Source: Mesorhizobium sp. B2-3-4
Lineage (GTDB): Bacteria > Pseudomonadota > Alphaproteobacteria > Rhizobiales > Rhizobiaceae
Direction of reading: 5' to 3'
Assembly (NCBI RefSeq): GCF_006442315.1
Contig: NZ_VFVY01000014.1
Coordinates: forward strand, 1 to 64,000
DNA: 64,000 bases
Below are positions 51,379-58,977 of this stretch, one piece after another. Position 1 is the first letter of the stretch, and every line of letters begins with the position of its first letter. A program made the position numbers and the translations under genes. The notes beneath the pieces are model-generated. The model saw only the letters and a list, made by a program, of their open reading frames with translations, was not told where the DNA came from and ran no database searches.

Positions 51379-52139
51379 CTGTCCTTGATCCCACCGAGCA
51401 GGAATTCACGATTGCCGTCGCCACCTTCGATCGGCGAGGGACGCAGTCCGAGCGAGCGCCAGCCGGGTTGCGCATCCAGCCAGTCCCGCAGCAGGCCGGC
51501 GACCCGGTCGGCATCATCGGGATCCCTCAGCAGGCCGCCCTTGCCGATCGCCTCCCTGCCCGCCTCGAACTGCGGCTTGACCAGGAGCAGGGCAATGGCA
51601 CCAGCCTTGGCGATGGCCAAAGCCGGCGGCAATGCCAACCGCAGCGAAATGAAGCTGACGTCGGACACGATGAAATCCGGAATACGGCCCGCGAGATCCG
51701 CCGCCGCGAGATCGCGGGCGTTCAGCCCCTCGATGACCGTGACGCGCGGATCGGTGCCGATATCGGGGTGCATCTGGCCGTGGCCGACATCGATGGCCGT
51801 GACATGGGAGGCGCCGCGTTCGAGCAGCACCTGGGTGAAGCCACCGGTCGAGGCGCCGATGTCAAGCGCCTCGCAGCCGGCCGGATCGAGGCTGAAATGG
51901 TCGAGCCCGGCGATCAGCTTGAGCGCGGCGCGCGAGACGTAGGCCTGCGCCGGATCGTCGATGGCGACAACGCAGCCGTGCCGAACGGCCTGGCCGGGCT
52001 TTCTGGCAACGGCGCCGTCAACCGTCACCGTGCCGCGCTCGACCGCGTCGCGGGCGCGCGAACGGCTGGCAAACAGACCGCGCTGGACAAGCAGGTCGTC
52101 AAGCCGCTGGCGTGTGCTGGCTGGCAAAGGGGAATTCAT
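51375..52139 (-). CDS. tlyA: TlyA-family rRNA 2'-O-methyltransferase
   Basis: 254 residues from the ATG at 52139 (AGAAGG upstream). An S4 RNA-binding domain (about 8-70: RLDDLLVQRGLFASRSRARDA) joins an FtsJ-like SAM domain (ALDIGASTGGFTQVLLERGA, VIAIDVGHGQ-like, IVSDVSFISLRLALPP, LLVKPQFEAGRE). Mycobacterial TlyA methylates 16S and 23S rRNA and has been called a hemolysin. In many alphaproteobacteria it follows dxs; here two unrelated short genes intervene. Confidence 0.92.
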   Translation of the reverse strand: MNSPLPASTRQRLDDLLVQRGLFASRSRARDAVERGTVTVDGAVARKPGQAVRHGCVVAIDDPAQAYVSRAALKLIAGLDHFSLDPAGCEALDIGASTGGFTQVLLERGASHVTAIDVGHGQMHPDIGTDPRVTVIEGLNARDLAAADLAGRIPDFIVSDVSFISLRLALPPALAIAKAGAIALLLVKPQFEAGREAIGKGGLLRDPDDADRVAGLLRDWLDAQPGWRSLGLRPSPIEGGDGNREFLLGGIKDR

Positions 52140-52318
52140 CGGCCTTCTCTGGCGAAAGCCGGGCGCGAAGGCAAGGAGATTGGGAGAAACAAGGGGTAGG
52201 TCGCGCGAGAGCGGCAGATCCATCGAGGCGCGCCACGGCTTGCGCCGATCGCACCGGGTCCGGCAAAATGCCAGTCCAGCAGCGGAGCCCTCCGTGCCGG
52301 AACCTGAAGAGAGAATGA

Positions 52319-52720
52319 ATGCTGACGGGAATCTGCCACTGCGGTTCTGCCCATTGGACGCTGGAAGGCGACCCGGGACCGATCACGGCTTGCAACTGCA
52401 CGCTTTGCCGCCGCTATGGCACGCTCTGGGCTTATGATTATGTCGATGAGCGCATTCACGTTTCGGGACCGGTGGCAAGCTATACGCGCGCTGGAAAGGA
52501 CGATCCGTCGCTCGAAATCCTGTTCTGCCCGACCTGCGCATGCGTACTCGCCTGGCGAGGCTTGCGCGCCGGTAACTCCGGCCGAAGACGCATCGCCGTC
52601 AATGTGCGGCTGGCGCCGCCCGAGGCCGTCGCCGACTTGCCGATCGACCATTTCGATGGCCTCGACACATATGGCGACCTGCCGCGCGATGGTCGCTGCG
52701 TGCGCGACATGTGGTTCTAG
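52319..52720 (+). CDS. GFA/CENP-V family zinc protein
   Basis: 133 residues. The GFA fold's zinc ligands are all visible: GICHCGSAHW near residue 7, ACNCTLCRRYG near 28 and FCPTCACVLAW near 72. Named for a glutathione-dependent formaldehyde-activating enzyme, although many members have no proven activity. It lies on the opposite strand to its neighbours, and its TAG stop interlocks with that of the convergent small secreted gene in a shared CTAG. Confidence 0.88.
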   Translation: MLTGICHCGSAHWTLEGDPGPITACNCTLCRRYGTLWAYDYVDERIHVSGPVASYTRAGKDDPSLEILFCPTCACVLAWRGLRAGNSGRRRIAVNVRLAPPEAVADLPIDHFDGLDTYGDLPRDGRCVRDMWF

Positions 52721-53010
52721 AAGATGGTGCGTGAACCCTGGCGTTCGACGGCCGGGGACAGACCATCGTCCGTGTTCCCTGAAGCCTGTTCGCGCGGACG
52801 CTCGGCCGTAACTGCGGGCCGAGGGGCGGCGTCCGGCACGACCACCAGCTGCGGTACCTGCCTGTAAGAAAAGCCGCCCCTGATATCGCCCATCTTGCCG
52901 GCGACGATGCCGACCGCCGCCTTTTCAAGGTTCCGGTCGTAGGGCGTTTCGGCAGAGGCCGATGCGGCCGTCACGGCCAAAACTGCCACGCCGCACAGAA
53001 GCGTCTTCAT
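52717..53010 (-). CDS. small secreted protein of unknown function
   Basis: 97 residues from the ATG at 53010 (AGGGAG upstream). Signal peptide to about residue 20 (ASASA-ET). The mature part begins YDRNLEKAAVGIVAGKMGDIRGGFSY, a short ordered-looking unit, followed by a Pro/Arg/Glu-rich disordered tail. I do not recognise the family. It stands alone between dxs and tlyA. Its upstream region has GTAA-N7-TTAA on the minus strand (53101-53115), one mismatch from a CtrA box. Confidence 0.65.
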   Translation of the reverse strand: MKTLLCGVAVLAVTAASASAETPYDRNLEKAAVGIVAGKMGDIRGGFSYRQVPQLVVVPDAAPRPAVTAERPREQASGNTDDGLSPAVERQGSRTIF

Positions 53011-53158
53011 TCTCGTTGTCTCCCTGCCTGCCCGTGATTTAGCAGGGCGCCGTTGAGAAACGGCCAAGGGACACGGTAAGCGAAACGCCAAACGACAGCG
53101 TTAACAAGGCGTTACGAAATCAAGCCGGCAAAATGATTCAGGCATTTGAGATTTTGAT

Positions 53159-55078
53159 TCAGGCGCGCTGGGCGTGGCTGTCGCGCCCCAGCGCGGCAAA
53201 GACGGTGCGCACGATGCCGGCCGAATCCAGCCCGGCATCGGCATACATCTTTTCTGGTTTGGCGTGGTCGGTGAACGTATCCGGCAGCACCAGCGGACGC
53301 ACCTTCAGGCCGCTTTCCAGCAGCCCTTCATGGGCAAGGAACTGCAGCGCGTGGCTGGCGAAGCCGCCGATGGCGCCCTCCTCGACCGTCACCAGAACCT
53401 CATGCGAGCGGGCCAGCCGCCGGACCATATCCTCATCGAGCGGCTTGGCGAAACGGGCGTCCGCCACGGTGGTGGAAAGCCCGGCGGCGCCGAGCTCCTC
53501 CGCCGCGATCAGGCAGTCCTGCAGGCGCGTGCCAAAGGACAGCAGGGCGACCTTGGTGCCCTCCCTGACGATGCGGCCCTTGCCGATCTCCAGCATGACA
53601 CCGCGCTCCGGCATGTCGACACCGACGCCATTGCCGCGCGGGTAGCGGAAGGCGATCGGGCCGTCATCATAGCCGGCAGCGGTGCGCACCATGTGGCGCA
53701 GTTCCGCCTCGTCGGCCGCCGCCATGACGACGAAGCCCGGCAGGCTCGCCAGGAAGGTGGTGTCGAAGGCGCCGCAATGAGTGGCGCCGTCGGCGCCGAC
53801 GAAGCCGGCGCGATCGATGGGGAAACGCACGGGCAGTTTCTGGATCGCCACATCGTGGACGACCTGGTCGTAGGCGCGCTGCAGGAAGGTCGAATAGATC
53901 GCGGCGAAGGGCTTGTAGCCTTCCGTCGCCAGGCCAGCGGCGAACGTGACCGCATGCTGTTCGGCGATGCCGACATCGAAGGTTCGTGACGGGAATATTT
54001 CGCCGAACAGATCGAGGCCGGTGCCGGTCGGCATGGCGGCGGTGACAGCGACGATGCGGTCGTCCTCGCGGGCCTCCTGGATCAGGCTTTCGGCGAACAC
54101 CCTGGTGTAGGCGGGCGCATTGGCAGGCGCCTTGGCCTGCGCGCCGGTGATGACGTCGAATTTGTTGACGCCGTGATATTTGTCGGCGGCGGCTTCCGCC
54201 GGCGCATAGCCCTTGCCCTTCTGGGTGACGACATGGATCAGCACCGGGCCCTTGCCATTGTCGCGGACATTTTTCAGCACCGGGATCAGGTGCTCCAGAT
54301 TGTGCCCGTCGATCGGACCGATGTGATAGAAGCCGAGCTCCTCGAACAACGTGCCGCCGGTGACGTAGCCGCGTGCATGCTCAACCGCCCTGGTAATGGC
54401 GCGATCGGCCCGCTTTCCCAGATAGGAGGTCAGTTTCTTGCCGAAATCGCGCAGGCCGACATAGGCCTTGCCGGAGGCGAGCCGCGCCAGATAGGCGCTC
54501 ATGGCGCCGGTCGGCGGAGCGATCGACATGTCGTTGTCGTTGAGGATGACGATGAGCCGCGCATCGAGCGCGCCGGCATTGTTCATCGCTTCATAGGCCA
54601 TGCCGGCCGACATGGCGCCGTCACCGATGACGGCGATGACATTGTTGCGGCCGGCGGAGAGGTCGCGAGCAGCGGCCATGCCGAGACCCGCCGAGATCGA
54701 TGTCGAGGAGTGGGCGGCACCGAAGGGGTCGTATTCGCTCTCGGCACGGCGGGTGAAGCCGGAAAGGCCGCCTTCCTGGCGCAGCGTGCGGATACGGTCG
54801 CGGCGGCCGGTCAGGATCTTGTGGGGGTAGGCCTGGTGGCCGACATCCCAGATCAGGCGATCGTCAGGCGTGTTGAAGACATAGTGCAGCGCCACCGTCA
54901 GTTCGACCACGCCGAGGCCGGCACCGAGATGGCCGCCGGTACGGGAGACCGCGTCGATCAGTTCGGCGCGAAGTTCGGATGCCAGTTGCGGCAATTCGCT
55001 CTCGGCCAGCGAGCGCAGGTCGGCCGGGATGCGGACCTTGTCGAGAAGCGGCGTATGCGGCGTTGCGTTCACGGGCAC
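53159..55078 (-). CDS. dxs: 1-deoxy-D-xylulose-5-phosphate synthase
   Basis: 639 residues; a GTG start at 55078, or a second GTG two codons later. First and rate-setting enzyme of the MEP pathway, joining pyruvate and glyceraldehyde 3-phosphate with thiamine diphosphate. Seen: GHLGAGLGVVELTVALHYVF, VGHQAYPHKILTGR, the ThDP motif GDGAMSAGMAYEAMNNAG with its distant Asn, and the transketolase C-half HCGAFDTTFLASLPG. A direct repeat of TGATTCAGGC straddles its stop codon. ispH of the same pathway is at 35 kb. Confidence 0.97.
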   Translation of the reverse strand: MPVNATPHTPLLDKVRIPADLRSLAESELPQLASELRAELIDAVSRTGGHLGAGLGVVELTVALHYVFNTPDDRLIWDVGHQAYPHKILTGRRDRIRTLRQEGGLSGFTRRAESEYDPFGAAHSSTSISAGLGMAAARDLSAGRNNVIAVIGDGAMSAGMAYEAMNNAGALDARLIVILNDNDMSIAPPTGAMSAYLARLASGKAYVGLRDFGKKLTSYLGKRADRAITRAVEHARGYVTGGTLFEELGFYHIGPIDGHNLEHLIPVLKNVRDNGKGPVLIHVVTQKGKGYAPAEAAADKYHGVNKFDVITGAQAKAPANAPAYTRVFAESLIQEAREDDRIVAVTAAMPTGTGLDLFGEIFPSRTFDVGIAEQHAVTFAAGLATEGYKPFAAIYSTFLQRAYDQVVHDVAIQKLPVRFPIDRAGFVGADGATHCGAFDTTFLASLPGFVVMAAADEAELRHMVRTAAGYDDGPIAFRYPRGNGVGVDMPERGVMLEIGKGRIVREGTKVALLSFGTRLQDCLIAAEELGAAGLSTTVADARFAKPLDEDMVRRLARSHEVLVTVEEGAIGGFASHALQFLAHEGLLESGLKVRPLVLPDTFTDHAKPEKMYADAGLDSAGIVRTVFAALGRDSHAQRA

Positions 55079-55210
55079 CCAGGCTTTCTGTTCATCGGCG
55101 GGATAGGCCGCCGGCCGGCGAAAGTAAATGCGTGTCGGTGACGCGGCCCCGATCTCAAAATGACAATGCGTCGAAACAGCTTATGTCCGCGCTTTCAAGT
55201 CCTTGCTTTC

Positions 55211-55253
55211 ATGCATATCGTGGCCCCGAAACCGGGCCGCTTTTGGGCGATAT
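55211..55253. repeat. rhizobial palindromic repeat, copy 1
   Basis: Begins ATGCATATCGTGG and ends CTTTTGGGCGATAT, with imperfect dyad symmetry (ATATCG / CGATAT). It belongs with copy 2 twelve bases further on, sharing the layout ATGCAT-TCGT..CC..AACCG..C-CTTTTGGGC. Short palindromes of this kind are scattered between genes in Mesorhizobium and relatives. Likely a mobile or RNA-level element, not a gene. Confidence 0.7.
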
Positions 55254-55265
55254 TCCCTTGTTTTT

Positions 55266-55312
55266 ATGCATGTCGTGATCCCAGAACCGTGCCACTTTTG
55301 GGCAACATGCAT
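55266..55312. repeat. rhizobial palindromic repeat, copy 2
   Basis: Begins ATGCATGT and ends ACATGCAT, a perfect 8-bp terminal inverted repeat around an imperfect arm with CCAGAACCG and CACTTTTGGG. It is a better-kept copy of the element at 55211. Its last base touches the stop codon of the pirin gene, so it is transcribed into the pirin 3' end. Confidence 0.75.
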
Positions 55313-56232
55313 CAGTTTTCCGGCAGCGGGATGAACTCTTCCACATCTCCAGGAACGATATCGAAGCGGCCGGTCTTCCATTCCTGCTTGGCCTGCTCGA
55401 TGCGCTCCTTCGATGACGAAACGAAATTCCACCAGATGTAGCGTTTGGAACCGAGCGAAGCGCCGCCGAACAACATGAAGTGCGCACCGCGTTCGGACGA
55501 AACGACGATCTCCTCGCCCGGCTTGAACACCAGGAGCCGCTCGGCCGGGAAACGGTCGCCGGCGATCGAAACCTCGCCCTCCAGCGTATAGATGGCACGC
55601 TCCTCGGCATCTGCCGGGATTTTCACGCTGGCGCCGGCCGCGAGCCGCAGGTCGGCGTAGAGCGTGTCGGAGGCAGCCGAGACCGGCGAGCGCAGCCCTG
55701 AAAATTCGCCGATGACGACGCGGCCGCCAATGCCTTCAGCATCGATTTCCGGCAGGCGGATCGCAGCGGTGTTCTCGAATATCGGAGCAATCTCTTCCTT
55801 GCCGTCCGGCAAGGCCAGCCAGGTCTGCAGACCGGAGATCGACATCGGCGCGCCGCGCAATTCCTGCGGCGTGCGCTCCGAATGGACGATGCCGCGGCCT
55901 GCCGTCATCAGGTTCACGTCGCCCGGCGCGATCACCATTTCGGTGCCGAGCGAGTCCCTGTGTCTGATCTTGCCGTCGAACAGATAGGTGACGGTCGAAA
56001 GCCCGATATGCGGATGCGGACGTACATCGAGCGCGGTGCCGGCACGCAAGATGGCCGGGCCCATGCGGTCGAAAAAGATGAACGGCCCGACCAGCCGGCG
56101 TTTCGCCGTCGGCAGCGCGCGACGCACCTCGAAGCCGCCAATGTCCTTGGCGTTCGGAATGACCATCAACTCGATCTGGTCGCAGGCGAAAGCGTCGCCG
56201 GGCTCGGGATCGTTTCCGGGAAAGAAGCTCAT
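55312..56232 (-). CDS. pirin family protein
   Basis: 306 residues, two cupin domains. The N-terminal metal site is seen in DVRPHPHIGLSTVTYLFDG (His, His) with HRDSLGT and GRGIVHSERTP supplying His and Glu; this is the quercetinase-type pirin pattern. The C-terminal cupin (~200-290) is less metal-like. Bacterial pirins oxidise quercetin or bind partner enzymes; a role in flavonoid handling would suit a rhizobium but is inference. Followed by a palindromic repeat. Confidence 0.92.
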   Translation of the reverse strand: MSFFPGNDPEPGDAFACDQIELMVIPNAKDIGGFEVRRALPTAKRRLVGPFIFFDRMGPAILRAGTALDVRPHPHIGLSTVTYLFDGKIRHRDSLGTEMVIAPGDVNLMTAGRGIVHSERTPQELRGAPMSISGLQTWLALPDGKEEIAPIFENTAAIRLPEIDAEGIGGRVVIGEFSGLRSPVSAASDTLYADLRLAAGASVKIPADAEERAIYTLEGEVSIAGDRFPAERLLVFKPGEEIVVSSERGAHFMLFGGASLGSKRYIWWNFVSSSKERIEQAKQEWKTGRFDIVPGDVEEFIPLPEN

Positions 56233-56242
56233 GGGCCAGCCC

Positions 56243-56509
56243 TCAGGCGAAACGCAGCGCCGACCTGGCTTTCGCCTTGGCCGCCTCTTCCTCGCGGTTG
56301 CGCGGTTCCTGGTTGGTTTCGAGCGTGTCGATCAGCTCGCGCGCGATGGCAGCGATCGCCTCGACCGCATGGTGGAAAGCATGCTCGTTGCGCTTGGAAG
56401 GCTTGGTTGAACCGCTCAGCTTGCGGACGAACTGAAGTGCCGCGTCATGCACCTCGTCATTGGTCGCCGGCGGCTCGAAATTGGCCAGGGTCTTGATGTT
56501 GCGGCACAT
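56243..56509 (-). CDS. DUF2277 protein
   Basis: 88 residues, starting MCRNIKTLANFEPPAT, the signature opening of DUF2277 (M-C-R-N-I-K-x-L-x-N-F-x-P-P-A-T). The remainder is helical: HDAALQFVRKLSGSTKPSKRNEHAF and a charged C-terminus. Cytoplasmic, function unknown. It lies ten bases upstream of the pirin gene on the same strand, so the two are probably cotranscribed. Confidence 0.9.
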   Translation of the reverse strand: MCRNIKTLANFEPPATNDEVHDAALQFVRKLSGSTKPSKRNEHAFHHAVEAIAAIARELIDTLETNQEPRNREEEAAKAKARSALRFA

Positions 56510-56546
56510 GGCTTGAACTCCTTACCTGTTTGCTCTGCCCACCAAA

Positions 56547-56801
56547 CTACTCAGCGTCGAGCGGCTCCGTTCCCACCGGCTTGCCGTCGCGCGACAGCCT
56601 GATCTTCTCGACCTTGTCCTCGGCGGCCTTCAGCAGCCGGTCGCAATGCGCCTTCAGCGCCTCGCCGCGCTCATAGATCCTTATCGACTGGTCGAGCGGC
56701 ACATCGCCGCGCTCCAGATCATCGACGATCTTCTCCAGCGCGTCGAGTGCCTGTTCGAAGCTCATCGCCTTGACGTCTTCGTTGGTTTCACCAGCCATCA
56801 T
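56547..56801 (-). CDS. xseB: exodeoxyribonuclease VII small subunit
   Basis: 84 residues starting MMAGETNEDV. Core pattern SFEQALDALEKIVDDLERGDVPL, then SIRIYERGEALKAHCDRLL, exactly the XseB helix-turn-helix hairpin. With XseA it degrades single-stranded DNA. Its start directly follows the stop of the deacetylase-like gene. In many bacteria xseB is linked to dxs; here dxs lies 1.5 kb further on, beyond DUF2277, pirin and two repeats. Confidence 0.94.
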   Translation of the reverse strand: MMAGETNEDVKAMSFEQALDALEKIVDDLERGDVPLDQSIRIYERGEALKAHCDRLLKAAEDKVEKIRLSRDGKPVGTEPLDAE

Positions 56802-57728
56802 TCATCCTTTCATCAGTCGCCCGACATGGGCGGCGACCGAAAATGCCAATCCCTGCAGATCGTAGCCGCCCTCGAGCAGGCTGACGAGCCGGTTGCCGCT
56901 ATGACGCGCCGCGCGCTGCATCAACTGGCCGGTCGCCCAGTCGAAATCATCCTCGGTCAGATTGATCTCGGCCAGCGGATCGCGGTGATGCGCGTCGAAG
57001 CCGGCCGAAATGATGATCAGATCGGGGGCAAAGTTGTCGATCGACGGCAGCACGCGCGACAGGAACGCATCGCGGAAAACCTCGCTGCCGGTCTGCGGCG
57101 CAAGCGGCGCATTGACGATGTTGCCTGCGCCGGTCTCTGTCTTCGCGCCGGTGCCGGGATAGAGCGGCATCTGGTGCGTCGAGCAATAGAGCACCGAGGG
57201 ATCGTCCCAGAAGATATCCTGCGTCCCATTGCCGTGATGCACGTCCCAGTCGACGACGGCGACGCGCTCGGCGCCGTGCTTCTTCTGCGCGTAGCGGGCG
57301 GCGATCGCCGCCGTGTTGAAGAAGCAGAAGCCCATTGCTGTGGTCTTTTCGGCATGGTGACCGGGCGGCCGCGCGGCGACGAAGACATTGTCGGCGCGGC
57401 CGGCAAAAACATCGTCGACGGCAGCATTGGCGGCCCCGATCGCCGTGATCACCGCCTGCCAGCTCTTCGGGCTGGCCGTGGTATCGGCATCGATGCGGGC
57501 AATGCCCTCTTCGGGAATGGCCGCGCGAACACGGGCAACAAAATCTTGCGGGTGCGCGTAAAGGATGGTGGCTTCGTCACCTTCCGGCGCCTTGACCCGA
57601 TCAAGCGCTGAAAAAGCTTCGTCGTCGAGCACGCGCTCGATGGCGCGCAGGCGATCCGGCCGCTCGGGATGACCGGGCGGGGTGAGGTGATCGAGGAAGA
57701 TCGGGTGCGTGTAGAGACGGGTGGCCAT
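56802..57728 (-). CDS. histone deacetylase-like zinc amidohydrolase
   Basis: 308 residues. Class II histone deacetylase / acetylpolyamine amidohydrolase fold: HPERPDRLRAIERVL, AARPPGHHAEKTTAMGFCFFN (active-site histidines), VVDWDVHHGNGTQDIF (zinc Asp and His), IISAGFDAHHRDPL (second zinc Asp) and LLEGGYDL. Bacterial members deacetylate acetoin-related proteins, polyamines or other small amides. It reads straight into xseB. Its promoter region faces the B12 riboswitch of bluB. Confidence 0.93.
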   Translation of the reverse strand: MATRLYTHPIFLDHLTPPGHPERPDRLRAIERVLDDEAFSALDRVKAPEGDEATILYAHPQDFVARVRAAIPEEGIARIDADTTASPKSWQAVITAIGAANAAVDDVFAGRADNVFVAARPPGHHAEKTTAMGFCFFNTAAIAARYAQKKHGAERVAVVDWDVHHGNGTQDIFWDDPSVLYCSTHQMPLYPGTGAKTETGAGNIVNAPLAPQTGSEVFRDAFLSRVLPSIDNFAPDLIIISAGFDAHHRDPLAEINLTEDDFDWATGQLMQRAARHSGNRLVSLLEGGYDLQGLAFSVAAHVGRLMKG

Positions 57729-57905
57729 ATTCCCTATCTAGTGCCGCGACGGCGCAAAGGCCATGCGCGACGCCTTGATCGCTGGGGAAAATCACGCCTG
57801 CGTCCATTCGCGTCGCAACGGGCATTGGCGTTCCCGGCGCTTCGGCGTAAGGTCGCCGCCACTGCCTGGTGCCCGCCGGTCTGTTTGTTCTAGCCGCATC
57901 CTGCG

Positions 57906-57928
57906 GCGCCAAGTGTACCACTTGGCGC
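57906..57928. promoter_or_regulatory. perfect inverted repeat just upstream of the B12 riboswitch
   Basis: GCGCCAAGTG, centre TAC, CACTTGGCGC: 10-bp arms with no mismatch. It ends at the presumed 5' edge of the riboswitch. It could be an operator for a dimeric repressor acting on bluB, or on the divergent deacetylase gene about 180 bases away, or a transcript hairpin. Confidence 0.5.
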
Positions 57929-57929
57929 G

Positions 57930-58080
57930 GCAAGTGTTCTGTCGGGAGAATCGGGAACACGGTTTGATTCCGTGGCGTGCCCAACGCTGTAAGGGGGACC
58001 GCGCCGGTAAATGCCACTGTCGATGACGGGAAGGCACCGGAGGCGGATTGATCCCGAGCCAGAAGACCGGCCTGGCAGGC
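57930..58080 (+). ncRNA. cobalamin (AdoCbl) riboswitch
   Basis: The conserved blocks are in order: GGGAACACGG and GATTCCGTGGCGTGCCC, ACGCTGTAAGGGGG, GCCACTGTC (58013-58021), GGGAAGGC (58028-58035) and the B12 box AGCCAGAAGACCGGCCT (58057-58073), matching the family consensus. It precedes bluB, which makes the lower ligand of B12, so binding of cobalamin should switch bluB off. The exact 5' and 3' edges are approximate. Confidence 0.92.
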
Positions 58081-58083
58081 ATC

Positions 58084-58109
58084 GATATCCGCATGGTCAG
58101 GCGGATATC
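58084..58109 (+). promoter_or_regulatory. expression-platform hairpin candidate of the riboswitch
   Basis: GATATCCGC, loop ATGGTCAG, GCGGATATC: a perfect 9-bp stem just after the B12 box and before the bluB ribosome binding site (AAGGGG at about 58125-58130). No T-run follows, so control of translation, or rho-dependent ending, is more likely than an intrinsic terminator. Confidence 0.55.
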
Positions 58110-58137
58110 ACGGATTGCAATCGCAAGGGGACACGCG

Positions 58138-58977
58138 ATGCCGGAAGCCATGACCGCTCCCACGGGCGACGGATTTGACCAGAAGGCGCGCGACGCCGTC
58201 TATCGCGCCATGTTTACGCGGCGCGATGTGCGAAGCCATTTCACATCGGAGGCGATCGACGACGAGGTACTGGCGCGGCTGCTGCTTGCCGCCCATCACG
58301 CGCCCTCGGTCGGCTTCATGCAGCCATGGAATTTCATCGTCATTCGCGATGTCGCACGCCGTGAAAAGGTACGCGACCTGTTCCTGGCGGCGCGAGAGCA
58401 GGAACTTCCTGAAATGGAGGCGGAGCGTCAGGCGCTCTATCGCAAGCTCAAGCTGGAAGGCATCAGCGAAAGCGCGCTCAACATCTGCATCACCTGCGAC
58501 CGCGAGCGCTCGAAAGGCTCGCCGCTGGGCCGCTGGCACAATCCGGAAATGGATCTCTACAGCACGGTCTGCGCGGTGCAGAATTTCTGGCTGGCGGCGC
58601 GCGCCGAAGGCGTCGGTGTCGGCTGGGTCAGCATCATCGAGGCCCACGCCCTGAAAGCCCTGCTGTCCATCCCCGGGCATGTGACGCCGGTCGCCTATCT
58701 CTGCGTCGGCCGGGTTTCGCAGTTCGCGCCTAGGCCGGATCTCGAGACGCATGGATGGGGACAGCGGCTGCCGCTGCCCGAGCTGATCATGAGCGAAACG
58801 TATCGCGGGCAAGGCGAAGCGCCGCTGAAATCAACCGTCGCACGCCTCAAGTCCGTTGAGGCCGAGCCGCACGGTCAGCGTGTCGCGCCGGCCGTGCCCC
58901 AGCGCGAGCCGCCGAAGGAGGCCAGCGCCTTGTCCTTCAATTCCCTGAACTTGGAGGACGCTTCGGCCAGCCGCTGA
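58138..58977 (+). CDS. bluB: 5,6-dimethylbenzimidazole synthase BluB
   Basis: 279 residues from the ATG at 58138 with AAGGGG upstream. BluB breaks down reduced FMN with oxygen to give DMB, the lower ligand of cobalamin. Nitroreductase fold with BluB marks: FTRRDVRSHF, AAHHAPSVGFMQPWNFIVI, GRWHNPEMDLYSTVCAVQNFWLAARAEGVGVGWVSI. The characterised S. meliloti enzyme is about 227 residues, so the final ~50 residues here (after LIMSETYRG) are extra. This tail overlaps a convergent gene by 103 bases. The riboswitch upstream confirms a B12 role. Confidence 0.95.
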   Translation: MPEAMTAPTGDGFDQKARDAVYRAMFTRRDVRSHFTSEAIDDEVLARLLLAAHHAPSVGFMQPWNFIVIRDVARREKVRDLFLAAREQELPEMEAERQALYRKLKLEGISESALNICITCDRERSKGSPLGRWHNPEMDLYSTVCAVQNFWLAARAEGVGVGWVSIIEAHALKALLSIPGHVTPVAYLCVGRVSQFAPRPDLETHGWGQRLPLPELIMSETYRGQGEAPLKSTVARLKSVEAEPHGQRVAPAVPQREPPKEASALSFNSLNLEDASASR

